From an uncultured Lachnospiraceae bacterium (GTDB lineage: Bacteria > Bacillota > Clostridia > Lachnospirales > Lachnospiraceae): a stretch of 64,000 nucleotides of DNA. Each line of letters begins with the position of its first letter. Positions within the stretch are counted from its first letter, which is position 1. Below, piece after piece: positions 46,356-56,466 of the stretch. Under the pieces are notes generated by a model that was given only the letters and a program-made list of their open reading frames with translations, was not told the origin of the DNA and did no database searches. The DNA is taken from the NCBI GenBank assembly GCA_947627245.1, contig CANQVH010000006.1, positions 1-64,000 of the forward strand, read 5' to 3'. The position numbers and the translations under genes are program-made.

Positions 46356-46553
46356 TATTCCACCTTATTCTCCGCTATTCTGTATTTCTGTTATCCTACT
46401 ATACTGCACTTCCACTATTCTAGCATACTGTCATGCGATCTGCAATTTTCTGTCGATTTTTGTCGAATAGTTTTTCTTGTGCTACGTTCCAAATTGTGTT
46501 AATATAAATCACGTAAAGTTTATATTCACTTCTAAATATCTAAAGGAGAAATC

Positions 46554-47603
46554 ATGTCAAACAAATTATCTCAGTACTTTCCAATGATTCACGAAAGAGA
46601 AAAGCTGCTTAGCCAGATCCAATCTACACCCTTACTGCGGCACCAATTCAACAACTGGGAGAAGAAACAGCAGGAAGAATTCCTGAATTTCTGCACCGGA
46701 GTCAAAGGGGTAAAACTTTTATACGATTCTTTTTTCAAAGAAATATTGAATCCGGAATATACACCCGATCGTCTCAACCGACTGCTTTCCGTTCTGCTCG
46801 GTACAAATATAACGATCAAATATGTCCTTCCGAGCGATTCCACGCGTATCGCAGACGAGAGTTCCCTGCTGATCATGGATATCGTTGTGGAACTCGAAGA
46901 CGGCAGCCTTGCAAATGTCGAAGCGCAAAAGATCGGATATGCATTCCCGGGCCAACGCAGCGCCTGCTATTCCGCGGATCTGTTGCTGCGCCAATACAAG
47001 CGTGTGCGCGACCGGAAAAAAGAAAAGTTTCGATACACTGAAGTTAAAGAAGTGTACACGATCATTTTTATTGAGGACAGTCCAAAGGAATTTAAACAAT
47101 TTCCGACCGAGTATCTGCACTATTTTGAACAGCGCTCCAACACCGGCCTGAAACTTGACCTCTTACAAAAATATCTCTTCATTTCGCTTGACATTTTTAG
47201 TCAGAACATCCAAAATAAAGGTATCACCAGCGAAACCGAGGCATGGCTTGCATTCCTCAGTCAAGATGATCCGGAAATCATTATCCGGCTGATCAATACA
47301 TATCCGGAATTCAAACCCATGTACGAAGACGTGTATCGTCTGTGTGAAAATATCGAAAGGGTGGTGGGAATGTTCTCAGAAGAACTGCGTATTCTTGATC
47401 GGAATACCGTACGGTACATGATGGACGAGATGCAGGCTGAACTTGACAAGAAATCAGTCGAGCTGGAAAGTATGAATACCCAGCTCCAAGATAGTAAAGT
47501 GCAGCTTCAAGATGCCAACGCGCAGCTCCAAAATGAGCAGCACGAAAACGAGCTCCTCCGGCAGCGCATTGCTGAACTCGAAAAAGCTGCAGCTCGTCCC
47601 TGA
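46554..47603 (+). CDS. Rpn-like PD-(D/E)XK nuclease family protein with C-terminal coiled coil
   Basis: YDSFFKEILNPEYTPDRLNRLLSVLLG...LLIMDIVVELEDGSLANVEAQKIGYAFPGQRSACYSADLLLRQY; C-term QLQDSKVQLQDANAQLQNEQHENELLRQRIAELEK. Confidence 0.8.
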   Translation: MSNKLSQYFPMIHEREKLLSQIQSTPLLRHQFNNWEKKQQEEFLNFCTGVKGVKLLYDSFFKEILNPEYTPDRLNRLLSVLLGTNITIKYVLPSDSTRIADESSLLIMDIVVELEDGSLANVEAQKIGYAFPGQRSACYSADLLLRQYKRVRDRKKEKFRYTEVKEVYTIIFIEDSPKEFKQFPTEYLHYFEQRSNTGLKLDLLQKYLFISLDIFSQNIQNKGITSETEAWLAFLSQDDPEIIIRLINTYPEFKPMYEDVYRLCENIERVVGMFSEELRILDRNTVRYMMDEMQAELDKKSVELESMNTQLQDSKVQLQDANAQLQNEQHENELLRQRIAELEKAAARP

Positions 47604-47637
47604 AAACCGCATTTCCTGTACAAAAGATAATAGATCA

Positions 47638-47665
47638 GCGGCCGCCCCGGTAACAGGGCGGCCGC
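47638..47665. terminator. GC-rich hairpin between convergent genes (possible bidirectional terminator)
   Basis: GCGGCCGCCC-CGGTAACA-GGGCGGCCGC. Confidence 0.65.
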
Positions 47666-47709
47666 CAGTTATTTGATCTTATTTTGTCTTATGCCATCCG
47701 GCCCTTCGC

Positions 47710-50700
47710 TTACTTCCTCGCGCGGTTCCTTCTGCGCTTCTCCTCAAAGGCGATTGCGCATGTACCCGCCGAGAGCGCCATCAGAAGCAGATACCTCATG
47801 AAGTCTGTGTCGTCGCCGGTCTTCGGCGCTTCCTTCTTCTCCACTTCGGTCTCAGTCTCGGTCTCCGTCTCTGTCTCTTCCTCGACGAAGTTGTTCGTAA
47901 TCACAACCTCCTGCGCGGAATTGTTCGCGCTCAGCACAACCTCGCTCTTGTCGATCGAGATCTCAAACTCCGTCACCGCGTCCGGATCGAGCGGCTTGCC
48001 GTTCTCATCCGTCTCAGCCACGTAGTAATTCATGCTGCTGTCAATCGACTCGCCGATTGGAAGATCCGTCACCGTCACGCTCGCCGAAGTACCGCCCGCA
48101 AGGTCAAGCGCCAGCACATCGCTCGCCGGCGTGCTCAGCTTCTTATCCGAGAACACCCTTGCGTAATAGGTTTCATCGGAAGTACCCTCCGCACCGTTCA
48201 CAAGAACCTTCTTCGTGACCGTGATCTGTCCGGACAGGTAGAAGCCGCTCGGAAGCTCCATGTAAACATTCGTAAACTCTGCCGTTCCCTCTGTCTTCTT
48301 TCCTTCCAGCTCAACCTTTCCTCCGTCGGTGTACTCCGGATGGAAGATCAGCTTGTCATTCACGATCTTGGATACCAAGAGCGTGCCGTTCTCATCCGTC
48401 TCGCCCACGTAGTAAGTACCCGCTGCAAGTTTGTCAAAGGTCACCGTGCTCGACGTCGCATTCTTAAACTCGATCTTCTTCACATTGCTGACACGCTGCG
48501 TCTTCGCCTCATCAGAGAACAGCGCCACATAATAGGTTGCCTCTTTCGCCGCAAGGTCGCCGGTGATGCCGTCCAGATGCAGGTGCTTCGTCACCGTGAG
48601 CGAATACTTATTCGACTCCGGAATCTTCGTATCCGTCATCGAGAGCTCGATCACGCCGCCTACTGCCTCTTTGCCGGTAATCTCAAACGGAACATCCTTC
48701 GAAACCTGATATCCCTCCGGAGCTTCCACCTCGCTCAGCGTATACTTGCCCGTCGCAAGTCCGGTGATCTCATGCGCCTTGCCGTCCGTCGTCCAGCTCG
48801 CGACCGCCTTGCCGTCCGCATCCTTGATTACCAGCTTCGCGCCCGCAAGAGCCGCGCCGCTCTCGTCAACCTTCTGAATGCTGATCTTGTTCAGCGTATC
48901 CTCAACCACATATACCGTATTGCCGTTCGCATCCGTCGTCTTGATGCTGTCAAGTCCGTTCACCGTGCCGTCTTTGCCGACCGTGAACTTCATATCCGTC
49001 ACACAGGTGTATCCGTCCGGAGCAATCGTCTCTCTGAGGGTGTAGCTCTCGCCCGCCTTCAGCTTCCCGCCGAAGTTATGCGTCTCGCCCTTCTTCGACG
49101 TCCAGCTCTCCACGACATTGCCCGCCGCGTCAAGCAGCTCCAGAACCGCGCCGTCCAGCTCCTCGCCGGTGCCGGTCGCCCTCTTGTCGACCTCAAGTCT
49201 GATCCGCGCATCCTCTACGAGATACGTATCATTGCCGGCCGCATCCTTCGTCTTCGGCATCGTGGTCGTGATCTTGCCGTCCTTCTCGACCGTAAACTCG
49301 ATATCTGTCACATAGCCGTATCCGTCCGGAGCAACTTCCTCTCTCAGCACATACGTCTTGCCCGCTTCCAGCTTCTCGCCGAAGTCATGCGTCTCGCCCT
49401 TCTTCGATGTCCAGCTCGCGCCTTCCACCTTCTTCAGCGTGCCGTCCGCCTGCTTCTCATATACCGTGAGCTCCGCGCCCTCAACTTCATCGCCCGTGCC
49501 AAGCTCGGTCTTGTTCACGTTGAAGTGCAGCTTCGCATCTTCTACCAGATACGTATCGTTGCCCTGTGCATCCGACGTCTTCTTCGCAGATGTCGTAATC
49601 GTTCCATCCGTGCCAACCGAGAACTCAATATCTGTTGTGTATGCATATCCTTCCGGTGCCACCTTTTCTACGAGCTTATAGCTCTTGCCGGCCTCCAGTT
49701 TGTCGCCGAAGTCATGCGTCTCGCCCTTCTTTGACGTCCAGCTTGCGCCTTCAACTTCTTTCCAGCTACCGTCCGCCTGCTTCTCATATACCGTGAGCTC
49801 CGCGCCCTCAACTTCATCGCCCGTGCCAAGCTCGGTCTTATTCACGTTGAAGTGCAGCTTCGCGTCGGTCATCGTAATTACTTCAACAGGCTCAGCCTTG
49901 CCCTGCAAATAGATCTTGCCGTCTTCCCCAACCTTGAATTCGACCGGATCCGCCAGCTTATACCCCTTCGGCGCACTGACCTCTTTCAAGATATACGTTT
50001 TACCAAGTTCGAGTTTTCCTGTAATTACATGCAGATCTGAATTCGTTGTCCATCCTTCTATGATAACATCTTTTCCGTCTGCGTCTTTTCCGACAACCTG
50101 AAGCTCTGCTCCAATTACCTTCTTGTTATTCTCGTCAACCTTGTCAAGCTTCACAAGCGTAGAATTCACAAAGGTTGCCGTTTCCTTCTCTTGTGCATCT
50201 TTTTGTTTCGGAAGCACATACTTGCTATCTACTAGGCTAAGGTTTTCCTCACCTACCTTTACACTTTCCACTTCAAATCCACTCTCTGTAGACTTTACCG
50301 TTACTGTTACGATATATGAGGTCTTATCATATGTAACTGTACCGACATTATCAGGTATCTCGCTTATCTCAAGCGTATAGGTTCCTGCCTTTGCAAATTT
50401 GATGCTGCTAAAGGTGAAACTTCCGTCCGCACCATTCTTCACAGTTGCAGGTGTGATCGTTACATCCGTCTTATTTGTACCTGTCGCCTCTGCCTTAAAT
50501 GCAAACGCATCTGCCTCCGGCGCTGCGCCGTTCAGTGTCTTCGTGCCGCTCAAGGCTAGCGTTGCATCCGTATAGGTCTTTGTGGTATTCGCAAAGGTTG
50601 CTGTCCCAGCCTTCGTCAGAGGATATACATTGTTTACAGCATTTACAGGTGTAGGCTCTGCTGCCCCTACCCCTACTTTTACCTCTGTTACCTTATAACT

Positions 50701-53700
50701 GGCTGCTGTTTTATCTAGAGTTACAGTCACTTCCACCGTATATGTCTTCGAATCATACTTGATGGTTGTATCCGTTCCTGCAACCTCAAACACTTTCAGT
50801 TTATATGTCCCGGCGGCGCTGAACCTGATCCCGCTTATGTTGATCGCTCCGCCCGCACCATCTGTGATTGTTCCTTTTGGCCGCTCTGCTGTCTCTTCCG
50901 GTGCGCCACTGGCCTTGTAGTCTGTCACGTCTTCAACCTTGAACGTAAAACTCCCTGCCGTCTTTGGTGCTGCGCCGTCCAACGTCTTTGTACCGTTCAG
51001 GGCAAGCGTCGCATCCGTATAGGTCTTCGTGGTGTTCGCAAAGGTTGTTGCCCCTGGCGTCAGAGGATATACATTATTTACGGCATCTACTTTTGTAGGC
51101 GCTGCTGCCCCTACCCCTACTTTTACCTCTGTTACCTCATAACCGGTTTCTGAGCTATTCGACTCCACCTTCACTTCCACTGTGTATGTCTTCGAGTCAT
51201 ACTTGATACTTGTATCCGTTCCTGCAACCTCAGACACTTTCAGTTTATATGTCCCGGCTACGCTAAATTTGATCCCGCTTATGTTGATCGCTCCGCCCGC
51301 ACCATCTGTGATTGTTCCTTTTGGCAGCTCTGCTTCCTTTTCCGGCGCGCCATCGACCGTGTAGTCTGTCGCATCTTCAATCTTGAATGAGAAATTCCCT
51401 GCCGTCGCCGGCGCTACGCTGTCCAACGTCTTTGTGCCACTCAAGGCAAGTGTCGCATCAGTCTTCGTGATGTTTGCAAAGGTTGCCGTCCCCGTTTCCG
51501 TCAATGGGTATGCGCCATCAACAATATTCACCAATGAACTATTTACCTTTACTTCCGTCACTACATATGCCGTGTCGTCACTATTCAGCTCCACCTTCAC
51601 TTCCACTGTATATGTCTTCGAGTCATACTTGATGCTTGTATCCGTTCCTGCAACCTCAGATACTTTCAGTTTATATGTCCCGGCTGCGCTAAATTTGATC
51701 CCGCTTATGTTGATCGCTCCGCCCGCACCATCTGTGATTGTTCCTTTTGGCAGCTCTGCTTCCTTTTCCGGCGCGCCATCGACCGTGTAGTCTGTCGCAT
51801 CTTCAACCTTGAACGAGAACTTCCCTGCCGTCTTCGGGGCTACACCGTCCAGCGTCTTTGTACCGCTCAAAGAGAGTTCGGCATCAACTGCACCAGTTTT
51901 ATTCACAACTTCCACAGTAAATGCTGTAATACCACCCTCGTTTATCTCTTTAATCTGAACATTTTTTTCTTTGTATGTTTTAATTTCATCTTCCGTCGGA
52001 ACACCACTTTCGGCATCTTTATAATAGCACATCACATAAATCGGATCTGCCGCCTTATATCCTGCCGGTGTACTTGTCTCCACAATCGCATATAGTTCAT
52101 TTGCCTGAATCATCTCATCAAATGATGCTCTTCCATCTGCAAGAGTCGTTACTGAATCCAACACTTCACTTTCATAAGAAAACGTTTCTGTTGCTGAATC
52201 ATAACTAGCCTTATGCAAAGCAAATTTTACCTGTGATAGTGGTTCTGTTTGCGGTGTCCCATCAGCGCCAATATATTCCCCTGTTTTATATACTGACAAA
52301 TATGTTGCATCATATTCACCAAATGCCCCTGTAGCACTAGTTTTTATATCCGTTTGACCTGCCGTCTTTTCATAACCGCGCAGCCATATTGTATTAGTGC
52401 CACCTCCTTTTTCCTCTGCAGTTGGGACTAGCTTCAAAGAATATGTTAACGTCGAATCATTTGTTATATTCTCTACTGGTATATGAAATTCAATAACATG
52501 TCGATCCTCATCCACAGTGTAATACAGTCCGCTTCCGGTATTTTTCTCTATTGTGATATCATTCAATTTTGCATTAAATATACTATCATCATACCGCAAC
52601 GCGTATCCGTATTCATCCACAAACACTGCTTCTTTATACTCATCTGGATGAGTTGCAAGAACACCGCTTACCATCGCTCCAAACTTGCTAACAGTAAATG
52701 TAGCCGTATTACCAGACACTTCTCCTTTTTTTGAAAACTCACCGCCTGGATTCATCGTCTGTGTAACTTTCGCAGTATCAGGCAATCTGTCACCAAGATA
52801 CAAAGATACACTGTTTGTATAGTCCTTAACACCATCTTTTAAATACTTTTCGTAATCAGCTATTTTTGTATGATATACAAAAGTAAGATCGTCGGTTTTC
52901 ATCTCGGAACCATAAAACTTTTTCAGTATATCCAAAATATCTACTGTTAAAATACGCCCGTTCAGATTAATATACTTATCATCTACCGGAGTCGTATAAT
53001 CTGGATTTATATTTGTTCCCACCCCATATCCAACTTTTGATTTCTGCACTCCGCCGTCTACTGTAATGTTTGTATCGGCTAATTTCATATTTTCTGGAAT
53101 TGTATCGACAAACTTCGCTGTTTTCGGCCAACTCCATTGCATAGTCGCTTCATTATAATATAGTGCTTTCAACGCATCATATTTCACAGTGACCTGCCAG
53201 CTAATGCTACCTTCCACCTGATTTACCCGAGCATTGTATATTGCTTTTGTGACTGCCCCCTTTACAAAACCTTCTGAAATCGTATCAGATGCATTAACAA
53301 ATGCAGTGTTATTATAGAAATTAATCGTATTTTTTATTGTGCCCTGCCCCTGTGAAGCTTTCTTAGACGTTTCACCATCATAATAACTTACATATTTAAG
53401 TGTAATCGTAACCTCCTCATCTATATGAATATTCTCAGTGCTATCCAATAATGTCAGCTCAAATCCCTGCCACACCTCTTTATGCTCTGGTTTATCCGTC
53501 CATGTCATTTCCTTAGGTACTAATTTCATATTACTGAAATATTTCTCTTCAACATCAGGCGAAAATTCTATAGATGTAATAATAGAATTACTCTTCACAT
53601 TGGCTGCGCCTACCCCCGTGGAGACAGTCGACACATCAAACCAACCCCACACACAACTATCAATATTTGAAGGAGCAAGTTCCAACTTATCAGTCACATA

Positions 53701-56169
53701 CAGTTTTTTGTAATCCCCCGGTTTAATTGTCAATGTTGAAGTCCAATCAACTTTTTTAATTCCCGGCTGCCCTTCCGCATCTGAAATTGATTCGTGAGAT
53801 TTCGATACTGCAATTCCCAATTCTGAATTATTTTCAATTTGGCCTGTTGCATAATCCGTATCAGTCTTTGTGCCGTCTTTTTCTACAGTAACTGTATTTG
53901 TTACGTCTGGCTTTTGTCCCGGGTCAAGTCCCGCTTTGTCAACGTCTACGTTTGTCGTATACGTTAACTCAAACTCCTCAATATCACTAATACCCAGCTT
54001 TTTAGCTACTTCCTCAAAATTAATTTTGAAACCTTGCGCTGCAAAGATAACTGCTGATAATATATCATTTCCTGTTACATTTTTTGTTCCATCTTTATAT
54101 TTTATTGCAACAGACGACTCTTTGAATAATTCCTCCGTCAAAACCAATCCTAAAGAATTCCAAGAATCCTCCAACACAACTTTTTCTTTATCTAAACCAG
54201 CTTCGCCCTTTTTAGCAACAATAGACCACTTTAATTGTTTCGTCGGATCTGACCCGACTTCTATATATTCTTTTTTAACAGATGGCCTTGTTACTTCAAG
54301 TTCCTCACTCCACTTGGCTTCATCTGAATTACGATCTCTATCCCAGTTATCTTTGAACGCAACAGTCGCTTTATTCTCTACAATATTTAAACCATCTACT
54401 GCTTTACTGTCATCTATTTTCATAGAATAGGTAAAAGTCAAATATTCATCTGCATTCAAGGAACACGGAGGATTCAATGTAGTAGTAAAACTGGTATCTG
54501 TCCAAACCGTGTCTGCAGTAAGTGACACATCCCCAGGATGCTTTACAACCTGCACTGTGAAATCGTCTGCTAGACTCAACATACTAAATGTATCTGTCAA
54601 AGAACGAATTTCATTTGCTCCAAATTCAGATGTTGCTTTAACTGTAAACTGAACTGTACCGGTCTCAGAATTATAAGTTCCTCCATCACTTTTCTCAATT
54701 TTCAACTGGCTTTGCTTTCCATGCCATTGAAATTCAAAAGTTTCCTCACCAATTTTAAATTCTACTTTGTCGCCTTCTTGTATATCTTCCTTACTAGCAC
54801 TCGCTTCCAAGAAGATATGGGTCCTAACATTTCTTGCCGCTGAATTTGTTTCATCAAATATAAAGCACAATCTCTTATTTTCTACATCCAAGTAATAATG
54901 GCCTAACCCAGCAATCTCAGATGCATCTGCAGCATCTACGGGAATTCCTGAAGTATCAAGTGCCAAGTAACTACTCAAACTTTCTAAATCAATATAATAC
55001 GCTTGATTAGGATTCACTGTCGGGAAAAATATGTTCAGGTCAAGACGATATGCAGACCCGGAATACAAATCCGTCACTCCCTGCCCATTTGTCGTAATAG
55101 TAGTATCTACCGAACCGTTACTCTCAGTAATATTTAGATACGTTTTTCCATCAAATACTGATGTTGCAACCGGCATAATCCCATATTCTTCATCCAGTCC
55201 GATTGTCTTCACCGGCTCCTGCCCTACCGTCACGAAGCCATACGGCGAGAAGCTATCCGACGTAAAACCCACAGACGCAACACTGCCGTCCCCCGTCGTC
55301 TGAACCGTGCTCGGCACCTCCTGCGCCTTGCCGTTCTCGACATGTACCACATCGTAAGACTGCACTTCTACGTCCTTGTCCGGCGTCAGCTCTGCCTTCT
55401 TGAACTGCATGCTGACAGTGACAGTACCTGCCTCCGGCTCGATGCGGCCGTCGCCTGCGGATGCTGCCGTGAAATAAATATCATAGAAGACATAGTCGAG
55501 AACTACGTCCTGTCCTGCGTATGCTGCCTCAAGAGCTGCCGCCGCCTCATTGTAAGCTGCGGTGCCCGGCGCCATGTAGTCTGCATGGATCTGTGCGTCC
55601 TGCGGAAGATTTGCCGCCGCTTCTGCGACTGCCGTAATGATTACGCGGCTATCCTCATATGTAAAGTTCGTCTTCGGAGCTTCCGTTTCCGTTGCCGCCT
55701 CGGTCGCTTTCTCCGTAGCGGTTTCTTCTGCGGCCTCCGTCTTCTCTTCGGTCTGTGCCGGAGTCTCCGTCGTCTCCTGAGCGGTTGTCTCCTGAGACGT
55801 CGTCTCGCTTTGCTCCGTGCTGCCGGTCGTCTCCGCCGCTGTCTCGGTCGCCTCGGTAGCTTCTGTAGCTGCAGGCGTCTCGGTCTGCTCGGTCTGCGGC
55901 ACTGCCGTCTCCGTCTGCTCGGTCGCGGCTGTCTCCGTCTGTGTCGTCCCCAAAGCGGTCTCTGTCGCCTGCGTTTCCGGAGCTTTTGTCTCAGCAGTCG
56001 TCTCAGGCGCCTGTGTCTCCTGAGCCATCGTCTCAGCAGCCGTCGTCTCGGCCACGGTCTCGCTCACCGGCTCCGTCTCCGTAGCCAGTACTCCTACAGT
56101 GCTGCCTTGCTGCAAAATCATTGCCGATGCGAGCAGCATAGCCAGAATTCGTTTGGTTCTCTTTTTCAT
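47710..56169 (-). CDS. Giant (2819 aa) surface adhesin: TE/ET-rich N-terminus, adhesin domains, four Spy0128/FctA-type pilin repeats, SpaA/Cna-B repeats, C-terminal APKTGDDT + TM
   Basis: MKKRTKRILAMLLASAMILQQGSTVGVLA after GGGAGG; repeated (L)SGTKTLDGxAP..FSFKVEDATDYTVDGAPEKEAELPKGTITDGAGGAINISGIKFSxAGTYKLKVSEV; LHFNVNKTELGTGDEVEGAELTVYEKQADG x2; C-term KKEAPKTGDDTDFMRYLLLMALSAGTCAIAFEEKRRRNRARK. Confidence 0.9.
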   Translation of the reverse strand: MKKRTKRILAMLLASAMILQQGSTVGVLATETEPVSETVAETTAAETMAQETQAPETTAETKAPETQATETALGTTQTETAATEQTETAVPQTEQTETPAATEATEATETAAETTGSTEQSETTSQETTAQETTETPAQTEEKTEAAEETATEKATEAATETEAPKTNFTYEDSRVIITAVAEAAANLPQDAQIHADYMAPGTAAYNEAAAALEAAYAGQDVVLDYVFYDIYFTAASAGDGRIEPEAGTVTVSMQFKKAELTPDKDVEVQSYDVVHVENGKAQEVPSTVQTTGDGSVASVGFTSDSFSPYGFVTVGQEPVKTIGLDEEYGIMPVATSVFDGKTYLNITESNGSVDTTITTNGQGVTDLYSGSAYRLDLNIFFPTVNPNQAYYIDLESLSSYLALDTSGIPVDAADASEIAGLGHYYLDVENKRLCFIFDETNSAARNVRTHIFLEASASKEDIQEGDKVEFKIGEETFEFQWHGKQSQLKIEKSDGGTYNSETGTVQFTVKATSEFGANEIRSLTDTFSMLSLADDFTVQVVKHPGDVSLTADTVWTDTSFTTTLNPPCSLNADEYLTFTYSMKIDDSKAVDGLNIVENKATVAFKDNWDRDRNSDEAKWSEELEVTRPSVKKEYIEVGSDPTKQLKWSIVAKKGEAGLDKEKVVLEDSWNSLGLVLTEELFKESSVAIKYKDGTKNVTGNDILSAVIFAAQGFKINFEEVAKKLGISDIEEFELTYTTNVDVDKAGLDPGQKPDVTNTVTVEKDGTKTDTDYATGQIENNSELGIAVSKSHESISDAEGQPGIKKVDWTSTLTIKPGDYKKLYVTDKLELAPSNIDSCVWGWFDVSTVSTGVGAANVKSNSIITSIEFSPDVEEKYFSNMKLVPKEMTWTDKPEHKEVWQGFELTLLDSTENIHIDEEVTITLKYVSYYDGETSKKASQGQGTIKNTINFYNNTAFVNASDTISEGFVKGAVTKAIYNARVNQVEGSISWQVTVKYDALKALYYNEATMQWSWPKTAKFVDTIPENMKLADTNITVDGGVQKSKVGYGVGTNINPDYTTPVDDKYINLNGRILTVDILDILKKFYGSEMKTDDLTFVYHTKIADYEKYLKDGVKDYTNSVSLYLGDRLPDTAKVTQTMNPGGEFSKKGEVSGNTATFTVSKFGAMVSGVLATHPDEYKEAVFVDEYGYALRYDDSIFNAKLNDITIEKNTGSGLYYTVDEDRHVIEFHIPVENITNDSTLTYSLKLVPTAEEKGGGTNTIWLRGYEKTAGQTDIKTSATGAFGEYDATYLSVYKTGEYIGADGTPQTEPLSQVKFALHKASYDSATETFSYESEVLDSVTTLADGRASFDEMIQANELYAIVETSTPAGYKAADPIYVMCYYKDAESGVPTEDEIKTYKEKNVQIKEINEGGITAFTVEVVNKTGAVDAELSLSGTKTLDGVAPKTAGKFSFKVEDATDYTVDGAPEKEAELPKGTITDGAGGAINISGIKFSAAGTYKLKVSEVAGTDTSIKYDSKTYTVEVKVELNSDDTAYVVTEVKVNSSLVNIVDGAYPLTETGTATFANITKTDATLALSGTKTLDSVAPATAGNFSFKIEDATDYTVDGAPEKEAELPKGTITDGAGGAINISGIKFSVAGTYKLKVSEVAGTDTSIKYDSKTYTVEVKVESNSSETGYEVTEVKVGVGAAAPTKVDAVNNVYPLTPGATTFANTTKTYTDATLALNGTKTLDGAAPKTAGSFTFKVEDVTDYKASGAPEETAERPKGTITDGAGGAINISGIRFSAAGTYKLKVFEVAGTDTTIKYDSKTYTVEVTVTLDKTAASYKVTEVKVGVGAAEPTPVNAVNNVYPLTKAGTATFANTTKTYTDATLALSGTKTLNGAAPEADAFAFKAEATGTNKTDVTITPATVKNGADGSFTFSSIKFAKAGTYTLEISEIPDNVGTVTYDKTSYIVTVTVKSTESGFEVESVKVGEENLSLVDSKYVLPKQKDAQEKETATFVNSTLVKLDKVDENNKKVIGAELQVVGKDADGKDVIIEGWTTNSDLHVITGKLELGKTYILKEVSAPKGYKLADPVEFKVGEDGKIYLQGKAEPVEVITMTDAKLHFNVNKTELGTGDEVEGAELTVYEKQADGSWKEVEGASWTSKKGETHDFGDKLEAGKSYKLVEKVAPEGYAYTTDIEFSVGTDGTITTSAKKTSDAQGNDTYLVEDAKLHFNVNKTELGTGDEVEGAELTVYEKQADGTLKKVEGASWTSKKGETHDFGEKLEAGKTYVLREEVAPDGYGYVTDIEFTVEKDGKITTTMPKTKDAAGNDTYLVEDARIRLEVDKRATGTGEELDGAVLELLDAAGNVVESWTSKKGETHNFGGKLKAGESYTLRETIAPDGYTCVTDMKFTVGKDGTVNGLDSIKTTDANGNTVYVVEDTLNKISIQKVDESGAALAGAKLVIKDADGKAVASWTTDGKAHEITGLATGKYTLSEVEAPEGYQVSKDVPFEITGKEAVGGVIELSMTDTKIPESNKYSLTVTKHLHLDGITGDLAAKEATYYVALFSDEAKTQRVSNVKKIEFKNATSSTVTFDKLAAGTYYVGETDENGTLLVSKIVNDKLIFHPEYTDGGKVELEGKKTEGTAEFTNVYMELPSGFYLSGQITVTKKVLVNGAEGTSDETYYARVFSDKKLSTPASDVLALDLAGGTSASVTVTDLPIGESIDSSMNYYVAETDENGKPLDPDAVTEFEISIDKSEVVLSANNSAQEVVITNNFVEEETETETETETEVEKKEAPKTGDDTDFMRYLLLMALSAGTCAIAFEEKRRRNRARK
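50170..51890. repeat. Four tandem pilin-type (Spy0128/FctA-like) domain repeats within the adhesin
   Basis: Protein and DNA blocks recur (e.g. ccgcttatgttgatcgctccgcccgcaccatctgtgattgttccttttggc near 50830, 51285 and 51705). Confidence 0.85.
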
Positions 56170-56466
56170 TGCACATACCTCCCTAGAACTTACATTTGTT
56201 GCGTCTGTTGCCTTTGTATTTTATTACTAAAAAATGTTTCGTACAATAGCCCATTCGTGATTTTATTCCAGAATTCGGCTATTACCCTATAATATAATTT
56301 ACGCTTTTGCGTCAAAACTTTCAATAGAAAAAATGGTCGCGGTCACATTTTTGTTAAAAATTAATAATTTCTTCATTTTCTATGACTTTGAAACGGGATA
56401 GCATATGGGCAATATTTAACTACTTTTGTTTTGCAAACTTATAAGTTTATATTTATCAAACAGTTT

